Source of the DNA: Collinsella aerofaciens
Lineage (GTDB): Bacteria; Actinomycetota; Coriobacteriia; Coriobacteriales; Coriobacteriaceae
Length of the DNA stretch: 64,000 nucleotides
NCBI RefSeq assembly: GCF_009876115.1
Contig: NZ_WWSY01000001.1
Span: 62,001 to 126,000, forward strand
Direction: 5' to 3'
Under the pieces are notes generated by a model. It did not search any database and had not been told where the DNA came from. It saw only the letters and a program-made list of their open reading frames with translations. Shown here piece by piece: positions 41,064 to 49,622 of the stretch (position 1 is its first letter; every line of letters starts with the position of its first letter). The translations under genes were made by a program, and so were the position numbers.

Positions 41064-42688
41064 TTAGAAGAGTAGCCATTCTCCATAAACATCGGTTGAG
41101 CGGACACAATCCCTTAAAGGAAGAAATGAGCCAAGTTTTCCATGTTCAGTTGCGGTATGTGCTATGCCAACGACCTGGCCCAAACCATTAAACACTGGCC
41201 CACCACTCATTCCATGCCGAAATGAGCAATTCGTATAACAAAGTGTGCCCTCTTCACTTGGTTCTCCGACCCTGAGCAAATCTCCGCTGTGTAGTTCAAA
41301 GCTGAATCTAGATTTGGAAAAATGGTGTTGGTAAGCAGAAATCCTGTCGCCCTTGGTAAGCAAATCCATATTTGATGGAAGAAGGGGAATGTTCCTTAAG
41401 ATCGCAGGAGGAACATCTTGTAATATTGCGGCATCGTGTTTGTTGTCCTGAACTACCTCATTCCCAAACCTAAATATTGCAAGCGGCGTCTTATCCGAGC
41501 TGAATAATTTAATTTCCCTGCTAGTTTTATCATGGGAAACGGCATCGCATATCACATGCCATGCCGTAACAAGACCGTAGCCAGGCAAATAAAACCCGAG
41601 ACCCTCAAATGAGTTTTCTTCGCCATCATCTCCTTCGAGATACAGAAGTGAGTCTTGTTGAAGTGCGACTGGGAAAGTAGGCATATTTTCTGGTTTCGTT
41701 TTGTTGTACAAACTGCCCAAACGCATAAGTGGTCCTGATGTCCAGGGGTCCTTAATCAGAGACTTGTAAAAATCAAGACTTCCGCGAAGAGACGCTTCAA
41801 ACATCCCTCTTTCTGCATCAGTAAGTTTGGCGATGGTTTTACCGTAATAGCAGCCCATCGCGCCTTCAATGTCGCCATTGCTTAGTCGATGGAGCGTTGA
41901 GCGGAGTCGCCGATATTGCTCGCGTTTTATATTTGTCTTTTGATTGCAGACAACGCCCGTGACCAGTTGTCTTGAAAAACTGCAACTGTAAAACGATTTA
42001 TCCTCGTTGAGCTCAAACGATTCGGTTCCATGGAAGCTAGTGATTGCGTTTCGTAGCTTATTGGGCAACCTTAGCTTTCCACCTGAATAAAAATTTCGAT
42101 AAAAGAAGTAAGAACTATTAAATGAGAACGTAAGATCATCGGCATATCGAGAGTATTGGTATCGATATTCTCGTGATAAGTGCATTAGCTGTTTATCCAT
42201 ACCGAGGCAAATCATGTTCGAAATAATAGGAGATGAGGGAGCGCCTTGAGGGAGTCCTTTCGGTGTCGCAACAATCCTTGAAATACAGAATGCAACTTCA
42301 GGGGTTAGACCTAACTTCTTGGAAACAAGAAGCCCGTACACTCGTCTTGACGAGATAGAAGGAAAGAAGTCCTTAATATCCAGGCCAACAATTACTTGTG
42401 AGCCAATGTGATTTTCAGCATTTGTTTTTATCGACCGTCCTTTGATAAAACCATGGACACAAGGCAATGGCTTATAGCCTTTTCAAGCTCAGAGGCGATG
42501 ATTCTTTGAGCCCTTTTTAAATCAGACCTTGGGATTAATAGTTCTCGATAGCCACCGTTTCTTTTTGGAACCAACCTATTTCTATATAGGTCATACATGG
42601 AAGTTGGATATACAAAGAAATCAAGCTTTTCCAAGGTCAGGCCAAGAAACCCAGCCAGATCGCCTTTCGACTGAAGTTCGTTGAGCAT
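41064..42688 (-). pseudogene. Retron reverse transcriptase fused to a trypsin-like protease, frameshifted
   Basis: About 541 codons if a single shift is repaired. Retron RT hallmarks: TNAENH (the NAxxH motif), IVGLDIKDFFPS, GLPQGAPSSP, the catalytic YADD (near residue 183) and RQLVTGVVCN (VTG motif). Residues ~330-541 look like a trypsin-type serine protease: AWHVICDA (His), DAAIL (Asp), HGMSGGPVFN (Ser). Such RT-protease fusions are known among retrons. The frame changes by -1 in the window GAAAAGGCTATAAGCC (42470-42483): the first part ends in TAA at 42428 and the rest is open from 42467. Start ATG 42688 has AAGGATAATCTG and follows the msr-msd RNA by 20 bases. Confidence 0.85.
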
Positions 42689-42704
42689 CAGATTATCCTT
42701 AAAG

Positions 42705-42818
42705 TTAATAGCCGGTTCCTCCGTAGAGTCGTACCTGATAGACACGTAGCAGAATATAATGTGCAAACAAAGCACTTCCGATTGCGATGCGCAAACGCTA
42801 ATTCGAACCGGCTATAGG
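42705..42818 (-). ncRNA. Retron msr-msd RNA
   Basis: Directly upstream of the RT. The a1/a2 repeats are ATAGCCGGTTC (minus strand, 42805-42815) and GAACCGGCTAT (42708-42718), an exact 11-base complement 86 bases apart. Just after a1 comes TTAGCG (G at 42798), matching the branching-guanosine context of classical retrons. A GTGC-TTTGTTT-GCAC hairpin (42761-42775) lies in the middle. Size (~110 nt) and position fit an msr-msd transcript. Confidence 0.8.
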
Positions 42819-42822
42819 GGTC

Positions 42823-42850
42823 ATTTTACCAGTCTTTAATTATGCGCAAA
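42823..42850 (-). promoter_or_regulatory. Probable retron promoter
   Basis: TAAAAT (-10, 42823-42828) with TTTGCG (-35, 42845-42850) at 16 bases on the minus strand. Transcription would begin near 42816, exactly at the a1 repeat. Confidence 0.5.
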
Positions 42851-43284
42851 GGCCGAACTGCGCATCATTAATCCGTAATGGGGCAAGCATGATGTTGGCG
42901 CGCCTTCCACGGCGTCGTCTGTGCAATGAGCCCTCTTGTTACCTATCAGGTAGAAACAGCAGCCTCCAGATTTCATCTATGTTGCAATCTGAGTTTTTGT
43001 GCTCACGTGTTTACCTCGGATTTCCGTCCAGAATAGGCTTTCAGACGATGTTGTCCTTGAAGATGATTATGAATGGAGAGGAGAAATCTTTCTTGTTTGT
43101 CATAGGGCGCTATCAATGTCGCGAATTGAACTTATAGCCGACATGTGCACCGCAAATGCTGAGAGATGATCTTCTTGGTGATGCGACGGCATGCTGCCAG
43201 TTGTAAGGTCATCGATTAGCGATAATCGGTGATTAGCAAATAGATGAGAAATCGATCACCGCATACTTCTGATAAATTGGCACC
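42851..43284. other. Intergenic stretch between retron and surface-protein gene
   Basis: About 430 bases with no supported gene. A minus-strand scrap around 42905-43000 (GGCCFYLIGNK) resembles the orphan 3' end at 40898-41050. Confidence 0.4.
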
Positions 43285-44391
43285 TCAGCAGCGATATGCG
43301 GCACCAAAAAGTGCCAATCCCAGCAGGAATAACGATAAAGAGGCGGCGATCCAGTTGTTGTCGGTGGTCTTGGGGAGTGTCGCTGCGGTCACTCTGGTGG
43401 CTTTAGGCTTGGAGGACGTAGAGACCGTGGTCTTGGTTACCGTCGTCTTGGTCGTTATGTTTGTCTTGGTTGTCGCGGCCACGGGTTTCATCGTGGGATT
43501 TGCCGTGGGCCCTGTGGTGGGCTCTCCGGCAGCGGGGTTAGCGTCGGTGGGAGACTTGCCCGCGCTATCGCCAGGAACATCGCGCCCGTCGGTCTCCCCC
43601 GCCGGAGGCGTGGCCACATCGGGCTCAACCACCACACGCGGTGCCGCCGCACCGGAGGCGTCCACCACGCCGCTAGCACCAAAAGCCCCACCAGCAGGCG
43701 TCACAAACCGCGCAGACACAAGTGACCCGCCCGTGCACGCAAGGCCGCCGTCGGCACCGGTCGCATCGAGCCACGAGGCGTCGACGGAAAGCCGACAGCC
43801 GGCCGCACCGTCGCCAAGGCCCGCATCTTGCAGATACACGCCGTAGGCACGCACGCCCGCTCCGGACCCGGCGCCCGCGGCAACGGCGCGTCCGCCGCCG
43901 CGCACGGCCATGTCGCCTGCGATCACGCCGGCAACCGCCTCTTCCGTAATATCGGCCCCGTCCGCCCGGGCATCGACGGTGCATCCGTCCACCACGAGCG
44001 CCTGCGAGACGTGGATCCCGCACTGCGAGCCCGTCGCCGTCAGGGTCCCGGTACCGCGAAGCGTCAGGTTGCCCCACACCTCCATGCCGCACAGCGTGAT
44101 GTCCGCATCGGGCGCATGCGACTCCGTCACGGAGTTTTGCCCGGTAAGCGTCAGCACCAGGTTGCCTTCGGCGCCGATGGCCTCGCCCGCGTAGCCGTTA
44201 AGCTCCAGGTGGTCGGTATCGGTCCAGGCCCAGCCGGGGCCCGACACGCCCGGCTCGTAGTACGTCGCGCCCGCGATGATGAGGCTCTCCGCGCCCTCGG
44301 CATAAGAAGGCCCGCCCAGCAAAACGCATAGGCAGGCCATGGCAACAATCGCAATGTAATGACGGCTGGTGTAGGACTCGGCAGCAAACAT
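43285..44391 (-). CDS. Secreted cell-wall surface protein with LPKTT sorting signal
   Basis: A 368-residue exported protein. The signal peptide has a basic start and hydrophobic core (HYIAIVAMACLCVLLGGPSYA). The body is Gly/Ala/Val-rich with strand-like repeats (LVLTLTGQNSVTES, LTLRGTGTLTATGS, LVVDGCTVDARADG), like a right-handed beta-helix or carbohydrate-binding fold. A Thr/Lys/Pro wall spacer then leads to LPKTTD, a membrane helix and a short tail, a variant sortase signal (Thr in place of Gly). I use ATG 44391 (CGGAGCGGGT upstream); a GTG at 44430 would add 13 residues. A truncated relative lies at 28973-29608. Probably an adhesin-like envelope protein. Confidence 0.75.
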   Translation of the reverse strand: MFAAESYTSRHYIAIVAMACLCVLLGGPSYAEGAESLIIAGATYYEPGVSGPGWAWTDTDHLELNGYAGEAIGAEGNLVLTLTGQNSVTESHAPDADITLCGMEVWGNLTLRGTGTLTATGSQCGIHVSQALVVDGCTVDARADGADITEEAVAGVIAGDMAVRGGGRAVAAGAGSGAGVRAYGVYLQDAGLGDGAAGCRLSVDASWLDATGADGGLACTGGSLVSARFVTPAGGAFGASGVVDASGAAAPRVVVEPDVATPPAGETDGRDVPGDSAGKSPTDANPAAGEPTTGPTANPTMKPVAATTKTNITTKTTVTKTTVSTSSKPKATRVTAATLPKTTDNNWIAASLSLFLLGLALFGAAYRC

Positions 44392-44726
44392 ACCCGCTCC
44401 GATCTTCGCAGGAGCCAATAGAATGTGCACCAGAAAACGCCCTGGTAGCAGCAGTTATCAGTTTAGCGAGATCAAGGCACAAACAAAGAAAATATCCCTG
44501 AACAGTGCCGGGAATTAGGTGTAAATCGTTTTGCCAGTCGGTGAATGGAAGGGTTGTTTAAAGCCAGCATGAAAACGCCCTTGGCCTTCGTACGTCTTAT
44601 GACGCTCCGAATGGAATCGGAAAGAAAGTTGTTGGAACTGGGTTTCTTCTTAAGCCGGTAGGCCAGACAGTATGAATTAAAGATCTGGGTGATTTGGACT
44701 CAAAGATCAGATTAAAGAGATAGTCA
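44392..44726. other. Intergenic stretch, no supported gene
   Basis: About 335 bases between the surface-protein gene and the end of the EEP operon. A 30-codon plus-strand frame (44569 onwards, MKTPLAFVRLMTLRMESERK) looks like a gene scrap. No terminator is visible for the EEP operon. Confidence 0.35.
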
Positions 44727-45899
44727 TCATCGCCATCCTAGTGGACTTTTAAACGGATTATAGTTCGGAAATGATATTAATTCAGAAATTGAATCTATCA
44801 GTTTGTCTCTCACCCTAAACAGTTCACATCCGTATTCAAGAGCTGACATTCCAGCAACTGTTTCAGAAGCTACGCTCATAACGGTCCAAGGGTCAGAACC
44901 ATCCACCTCTATAGGAACAATTTTGTCGGTAAAGTCGTAATGCATCATGGCGTTACGTAGCGGATGTGTCTTATTAATAAACTTCTTTTCATCTCGATTT
45001 AAGAGTCTACTGACAGAATTTAAAAAGTCAGTTGGAATTGTTGACTTATCCCCCTTTTTACGATGGTAACCAGAGAAGCGCTCAATGGCTCTCCAAGCGT
45101 GATCTAGTGTTAGGGAGGAATACTTCAGCCATGCCGCATCGTTGAAATAACCCGCGGATCTAAGTGCACATACTGAGCTTAGTAACATAAGGAGTTCAGA
45201 AAAGAAAAAGAAAATTGAACCGTCATGAATGCCCTGCTTTTCTAGGGATGCAGTTAGTTTTCCATATTTCCAGTCATTTGCTTTTACGTGAAACCGATGG
45301 GTTTGATACATCTCCGGTGACGGGAAATAGCTCTTTGCGAATTCCAAAAGGACCCTCCCGGACTTCCCTGTCGAAAATCCAATTTGGTCCTCATACTTAT
45401 GTTCGTCTGTGCCTAATAGGTCAGGGCTATCCTGTGTAAACAGGTGGGTAGACGAGTAGCTAGCATAAATGGGGGCATCTTCGTAATAAGAAATGCCAAC
45501 GTTTGTTCTCCCCCAATCGATCCAAGATCCCGTCTTTCTGTTAAAGAGGTAAAACTGCTTGTTGAGGTGTTCGATCACCTTATTTGCTTGGCAAGAATAG
45601 GCTTCAAAATCAAAATGCTTTGAGTCTAGAGACTTAGTCATATGTCTTATAGAAGTTAGTCGCGCATCTTCTGTGGGTAGACCAAGCCCCAACTTTCTAT
45701 TGAGAAAGGGAATTGCATCATGTTCTGCAATTGTTAGAAAAGGTAATGCCGTGAGTATGAGACACGGAGAATTATCTGGAAATCGTTCATGTTGGTCCAG
45801 CAATCGTCCGAGAAATATGCCTTCTTCTATTATGAGCTGAAGACTAAATGAATCCCTAGATAGTAATGAGTTCGCGTTATTCATCATTAGCATCTGCAT
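44727..45899 (-). CDS. HEPN-like protein, third gene of the EEP operon
   Basis: A 390-residue, largely helical soluble protein. Near the C-terminus THPLRNAMMHYDF contains R-x4-H (R-N-A-M-M-H), the catalytic signature of HEPN RNases, preceded by long helices (AGYFNDAAWLKYSSLTLDHA). No membrane segment. I start at ATG 45899, eight codons into the open frame, with GGAAAGC nearby; it overlaps the previous gene by 23 bases, so synthesis is coupled. With an EEP-fold enzyme two genes upstream, a toxin-like RNase role is plausible; the HEPN call rests on one motif and secondary-structure impression. AT-rich compared with core genes. Confidence 0.5.
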   Translation of the reverse strand: MQMLMMNNANSLLSRDSFSLQLIIEEGIFLGRLLDQHERFPDNSPCLILTALPFLTIAEHDAIPFLNRKLGLGLPTEDARLTSIRHMTKSLDSKHFDFEAYSCQANKVIEHLNKQFYLFNRKTGSWIDWGRTNVGISYYEDAPIYASYSSTHLFTQDSPDLLGTDEHKYEDQIGFSTGKSGRVLLEFAKSYFPSPEMYQTHRFHVKANDWKYGKLTASLEKQGIHDGSIFFFFSELLMLLSSVCALRSAGYFNDAAWLKYSSLTLDHAWRAIERFSGYHRKKGDKSTIPTDFLNSVSRLLNRDEKKFINKTHPLRNAMMHYDFTDKIVPIEVDGSDPWTVMSVASETVAGMSALEYGCELFRVRDKLIDSISELISFPNYNPFKSPLGWR

Positions 45900-46455
45900 G
45901 CAATGCGCTTTCCGATTCAATCATCTTATGGACGATAAACTTCATTTTCTCATTCCTAGAAATGATAATTTCCAAGCAACCTTTAAGCTCGTTGTCATTT
46001 TGAACAACAATTGACCCTTTATGCTTGGAAACTGCAATTCCATCGGGGTACAAATCCCTTGTTTGACAGAATATGTCCTCATCTAAGACTAATTCAATTG
46101 GATAGACGGCGCCTAATTTCATTGTTAGGATCCTGAATTTGTACTGCGTCGTGAAAATATCAAAAGCATAATCGGAAGGCGAATAAGAGTCGTTAACATC
46201 GCTGAGCTTCAAGGCGGTTTTCTCTACTTTTATTGTTTTTGGGCTACCGAATTGCAGCTTCATTTCTTGAGTGCTCCACATACTGCCTGTTGTTTTGGTG
46301 GTAAAAGCAAGTTTGACAAAACGAGCTTCAATCAGACCTCGGGATGCAGCTTTTACATCCTCGCACTGTCCCTGCATGATCGATTCGACGTTCTCGGCAG
46401 AATTCGCCAAGGGTTGATCAATTATGTCCGTCCAGAAATTTTCTTTACCTACCAT
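45877..46455 (-). CDS. Unknown protein, second gene of the EEP operon (192 aa)
   Basis: A 192-residue soluble protein with no recognised family. The N-terminal third looks helical, the remainder strand-rich (SPKTIKVEKTALKLSDVND, SIVVQNDNELKGCLEIIIS), ending in an acidic tail. Its ATG lies 11 bases inside the end of the EEP gene and its own end overlaps the next start, so the three genes are translated as a unit. It may be an adaptor or inhibitor for one of its enzymatic neighbours; nothing in the sequence decides this. Confidence 0.6.
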   Translation of the reverse strand: MVGKENFWTDIIDQPLANSAENVESIMQGQCEDVKAASRGLIEARFVKLAFTTKTTGSMWSTQEMKLQFGSPKTIKVEKTALKLSDVNDSYSPSDYAFDIFTTQYKFRILTMKLGAVYPIELVLDEDIFCQTRDLYPDGIAVSKHKGSIVVQNDNELKGCLEIIISRNEKMKFIVHKMIESESALHADANDE

Positions 46456-47251
46456 GACAATCCCCCATTTCCATGGTTACCAAAAGTGGCAAATGGTCAC
46501 TATATTTTGAGCACGGCTGTGATTTAACAATGAGTTTAGTATCGCCAATTTGATGAAGATAGCGACAATCGACAATGCAGTCAGCCAGTTGCCAATCTAC
46601 AACGATTTGATCGAGAGAATGCCAATAATAAGTGCAGTCTCCCGAGCTCCAATAAAATGAACCCTGATTAGAATTGGACTCTGATAAAAATTCTAGCGCA
46701 GGGTTATACATTATTGGAAAAGCAGAACCATCACTATTTCTGACTTTTAGTCTCATTGCAACCTCTTTAAAAAAGGTCGAGTTTAATGAATTGAGCTTTA
46801 CCATTTCAGGGTCGAATGGATTGCAATTAAAATCACCTAAAAGCATGTTAACACTGCCGGGGTGCAACTTTTTTATTGTATTCAGTTCGCTCACGAGTTG
46901 TTGGATAGTTCTTTCGCGATGATGACCCAGTGGATCATTGCGCTTGTCCGGCAGGTGGACAACTGAGATATTCACGGGGATATCGTCAAGGTTCAAAGTG
47001 CAGGTAAGATTATTTACCACCGCAGAGGCTTCTTGCCAGCGAATTGTTCTCTTGACAAGCATACTCGTTTTCACTTTTCCATCAATTGTTTCCACTGTTT
47101 GATAATGATCATCAAGCAGCTCGGCCAATCGCTGAAAGTCTAATTGGTCAACCTCGGCAAAAGCCGCCACGTCAACGTCATTCAATTGAATAGCGGCGTA
47201 AATAAGATCTGCAAGACTCTTGCGAGCTAAATTCCAAAAGAATAATCGCAA
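46445..47251 (-). CDS. Endonuclease/exonuclease/phosphatase (EEP) family protein
   Basis: A 268-residue member of the EEP (DNase I/exonuclease III) fold. Motifs in order: FFWNLARKSL (Asn), FAEVDQLD (metal-binding Glu, about residue 33), NISVVHLPDKRND, LLGDFNCNPFD (catalytic GDFN, near 140), HSLDQIVVD and YSDHLPLLV (catalytic Asp-His). The family cuts nucleic acid or phosphoesters in lipids and nucleotides; the substrate is not readable. It heads a three-gene overlapping operon with an unknown protein and a HEPN-like protein, inside a run of defence systems, which suggests an immunity or toxin-antitoxin role. Confidence 0.8.
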   Translation of the reverse strand: MRLFFWNLARKSLADLIYAAIQLNDVDVAAFAEVDQLDFQRLAELLDDHYQTVETIDGKVKTSMLVKRTIRWQEASAVVNNLTCTLNLDDIPVNISVVHLPDKRNDPLGHHRERTIQQLVSELNTIKKLHPGSVNMLLGDFNCNPFDPEMVKLNSLNSTFFKEVAMRLKVRNSDGSAFPIMYNPALEFLSESNSNQGSFYWSSGDCTYYWHSLDQIVVDWQLADCIVDCRYLHQIGDTKLIVKSQPCSKYSDHLPLLVTMEMGDCHGR

Positions 47252-47347
47252 AACCTCACCTGGCTGTTCCTATGAAATGAAACCAATCAAATCAAATATA
47301 CCCTACACTTCAAAGGTCTTTGCCGACTAATTTCACTGCGTTTCTTA

Positions 47348-47396
47348 CAGCTTAGATAACAGGTGATAATTCGGGGACCGAAAGGCCCCCGAATGC
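47348..47396. repeat. Imperfect ~49-bp repeat with hairpin, copy 1
   Basis: CAGCTTAGATAACAGGTGAT followed by AATTCGGGGACCGAAAGGCC and CCCGAATG. It contains a TTCGGGG/CCCCGAA hairpin and recurs with substitutions at 51122-51170 in the same orientation. Confidence 0.55.
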
Positions 47397-47447
47397 CATG
47401 CTCTTCCCAGCCAAACAGATAATTTGTCCGAGTGCCCACACGAATCT

Positions 47448-47660
47448 ATGTTTGGTGACAAACCCCTCTGGGGGGTCGGGCGCAAGGGGCAGATCTATAT
47501 GGGAAGAGCGAACCCCTTCGGGGAGCTTGTGGCGGTCCTCACCGCCGACGAGTTCTTGCTGCTCAGAAAGGCCGTCGACGAGAGGCGCTGCCGCGATGAG
47601 GTCGGTGTCGGCAAGCTCGCCGAGAACGCCGCGGCTTATCTGCCGGACCCGGAGTACTAG
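47448..47660 (+). CDS. Small hypothetical protein, probable mobile-element remnant (70 aa)
   Basis: A 70-residue frame from ATG 47448 (TTG 47424 would add eight). The product MFGDKPLWGVGRKGQIYMGR...ELVAVLTADEFLLLRKAVDE looks coherent and is much more GC-rich than the AT-rich genes around it, so it derives from host-like DNA or a host-adapted phage. No ribosome site is seen. I do not recognise the family; small proteins of this look occur in Coriobacterial prophages. It may be a leftover fragment. Confidence 0.35.
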   Translation: MFGDKPLWGVGRKGQIYMGRANPFGELVAVLTADEFLLLRKAVDERRCRDEVGVGKLAENAAAYLPDPEY

Positions 47661-48226
47661 GAGCGCGGCGCGCACGGCGCCTAGAGAGACGGGTCTATCG
47701 CGGCCGAGGTACCGAGATGGCACTGCCGCTGCTGCGACAGGGGGTTACCTTCCTCACGGGTACCGTTCTCGAGCATTGTCGCAAGTCGCTCGCCACGGTA
47801 ACCGGCTACCAGGACCGGTTCGCGCTGTGCGAAACCATCAGGGTTGACGACCTAGTATTACCGACCCGATTGCTTATACCTTAATTCTGGCTCGGATTTA
47901 CGTAACTAATACGAGCCAGTTAAAATGCGCCTATTATATTGAAGTCTGTGAGAAACAGGGCCATCGCACTCCCCAGATGTCACTAAATAGGTCTCACGCG
48001 TACGCCCTGTCTCCGCTATGAGCTTGTCAGTTTAAGTAGACTTAATCATGCCCCCGTGAGGCATATCCTTAAAGTAATTACATCTATCCTAAAAGTTCTC
48101 CAACGGCAGGTGAAGGTCATCAAATGAACCACCAGGTGCATTCAAACTACGTCATGAGATAGCTTGCTTGGACTATCGGTAGATAAGGAGTGCTGCTACA
48201 AATCAACATGTAAACCATCGAATCTC
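47661..48226. other. Intergenic stretch with a possible 55-codon scrap
   Basis: The first 220 bases are GC-rich and hold a short frame 47717-47884 (MALPLLRQGVTFLTGTVLEH...) without a ribosome site. The remainder to 48226 is AT-rich with nothing recognised. Confidence 0.35.
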
Positions 48227-48868
48227 TCAGCGCCATATAGGACCTGCTAGTTGTATTTGCCGCTGAATTGCACCCCGCTTGTTTTGCTGACATAGAGTCT
48301 TGTATGAAGCGGCAAGAGCGCTTTCTCTCTCAAAGAGATCTTGCCGTTGTTCGAGCTCATGTAACTGTTCAGAAGCCTGTTCAAGCGTCCATTGATATAC
48401 CTTTGCACTCTGAGACATTTTATTTAATAGAATCTGATACTGATAAATTGAAAATAAAAGGGATTGATAAGCTTCTATGAATTCGGCAATTGCCTCTCTG
48501 CTCTTTCCTTTGAAGCAAAACCTCGCCTCCATGGCGAGCGATCTCATTTCATCAAGCTTTAAATGCAGTTTGAGCTGAAGATCAGCATCTAACACCTTAT
48601 TAATTGAGGTTGAGATTGATTGCAGGTACGTGGTGTTAGTCAGCCATTCAAATAGTTGGCCGATAGCCATTTGCGGCTCGTTATCTAGTTCCAAGTCCTT
48701 CGCGTTTTTTACGTAAACACTCATGAGTTTATCGACGGTTATCCATATATTTTAACGTCGATTGAATAGAGACTGTTTATTACTGAGACGAGCTTGGTAA
48801 CAAGAAATGAGCAATGCGATGATTGCCACAATCGCTGAGATGTACTCAGGTAGATTCGTTAGGTCCAT
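48227..48868 (-). pseudogene. Single-pass membrane helical protein interrupted by an in-frame TAA
   Basis: From ATG 48868, behind CGGAGGAGACA, the frame reads MDLTNLPEYISAIVAIIALL (membrane helix) and YQARLSNKQSLFNRR, then TAA (48752-48754), and continues in the same frame NIWITVDKLMSVYVKNAKDL to 48227. A TTA-to-TAA change at codon 39 explains it: SLFNRRL is a common phrase in such proteins just after the helix. The rest is helical coiled coil (ASEQLHELEQRQDLFERES). An ATG at 48724 could still make a 165-residue soluble part, though no ribosome site supports it. It follows the CD-NTase/effector pair; function unknown. Confidence 0.7.
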
Positions 48869-49061
48869 TGTCTCCTCCGCCACCAAAAATCAATTGGCAA
48901 TACTACAATTATCGCTCTACATTCAGGATTCTCTGGCAATGAGAATTGCGTTATTGGGGTCATTGATCGCAGTAGAATACCCGATTGATCTGAAAGTCGT
49001 TCCGCATTGTAGCTTATGCTGTTAGTTGATTGGTTGTATGGGCTGTTTAGGGGATAGTGCC

Positions 49062-49613
49062 CTAATTGATATCTTTTCCTTTAAACGACGTGGATAGCAT
49101 CATCAGAAGAACGTCGTTGACCATTCGTCCCCTGAAGTTGCAAAGCGCGGTAAATGAAATCATGCTAAGCAGTTTCATGCCCTGCTCATCGATCCTTCCT
49201 TTTTCAGGAGGGCAGTAGACGATTAATCCGCACTGGGGCTTTTTACCTCGGACAACAGCATTGAATTCTTCGTTGCTTAGATATCCATGAACAATAATCA
49301 TTAAAAGCGCTGATTGAGCTTCATCAAGGTGTTTGTTGGTGACATGCTGAATATTTCTTGTTTTAATAAGGCCGGAATTGACCAAATCTTTTCGAATGTC
49401 ATTAAAATCATCAAGTCCTGCGATAATGGCGATTTTCTTTGCGAATAACGCTAGCCCGAATCTGATCAGGGCTTGAGTAATGCCAGCAAAAGATCCCGCG
49501 GCAACTACCAACAGTGCGATGAACCCAAATACTGAGCAGATAGCAGTTATGCAGTCACGGGCGCTATAAAAGATTTGTAGGAGCTGTAGTATTTTTTCCA
49601 ACAATTTATCCAT
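49062..49613 (-). CDS. Membrane-anchored partner of the CD-NTase, candidate CBASS effector
   Basis: A 183-residue protein. One or two membrane helices lie near residues 22-60 (AICSVFGFIALLVVAAGSFA, ITQALIRFGLALF), followed by an alpha/beta cytosolic domain with alternating strands: KKIAIIAGLDDF, SALLMIIVHGYLS, CGLIVYCPPEKGR, and NFRGRMVNDVLLMML. This is like a nucleotide-binding Rossmann-type sensor, but no named effector family (TIR, SAVED, NucC, Cap15) is evident to me. It starts 9 bases after the CD-NTase stop. In CBASS the second gene is usually a membrane or nuclease effector opened by the cyclic nucleotide, hence the inference. Confidence 0.6.
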   Translation of the reverse strand: MDKLLEKILQLLQIFYSARDCITAICSVFGFIALLVVAAGSFAGITQALIRFGLALFAKKIAIIAGLDDFNDIRKDLVNSGLIKTRNIQHVTNKHLDEAQSALLMIIVHGYLSNEEFNAVVRGKKPQCGLIVYCPPEKGRIDEQGMKLLSMISFTALCNFRGRMVNDVLLMMLSTSFKGKDIN

Positions 49614-49622
49614 ATCAATTTT

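Noticed and set aside
41064..42688. Diversity-generating retroelement or group II intron as the source of the RT
   Set aside because: The RT has retron-specific NAxxH and VTG motifs and an msr-msd type RNA. No template/variable repeat pair or intron domain V is visible.
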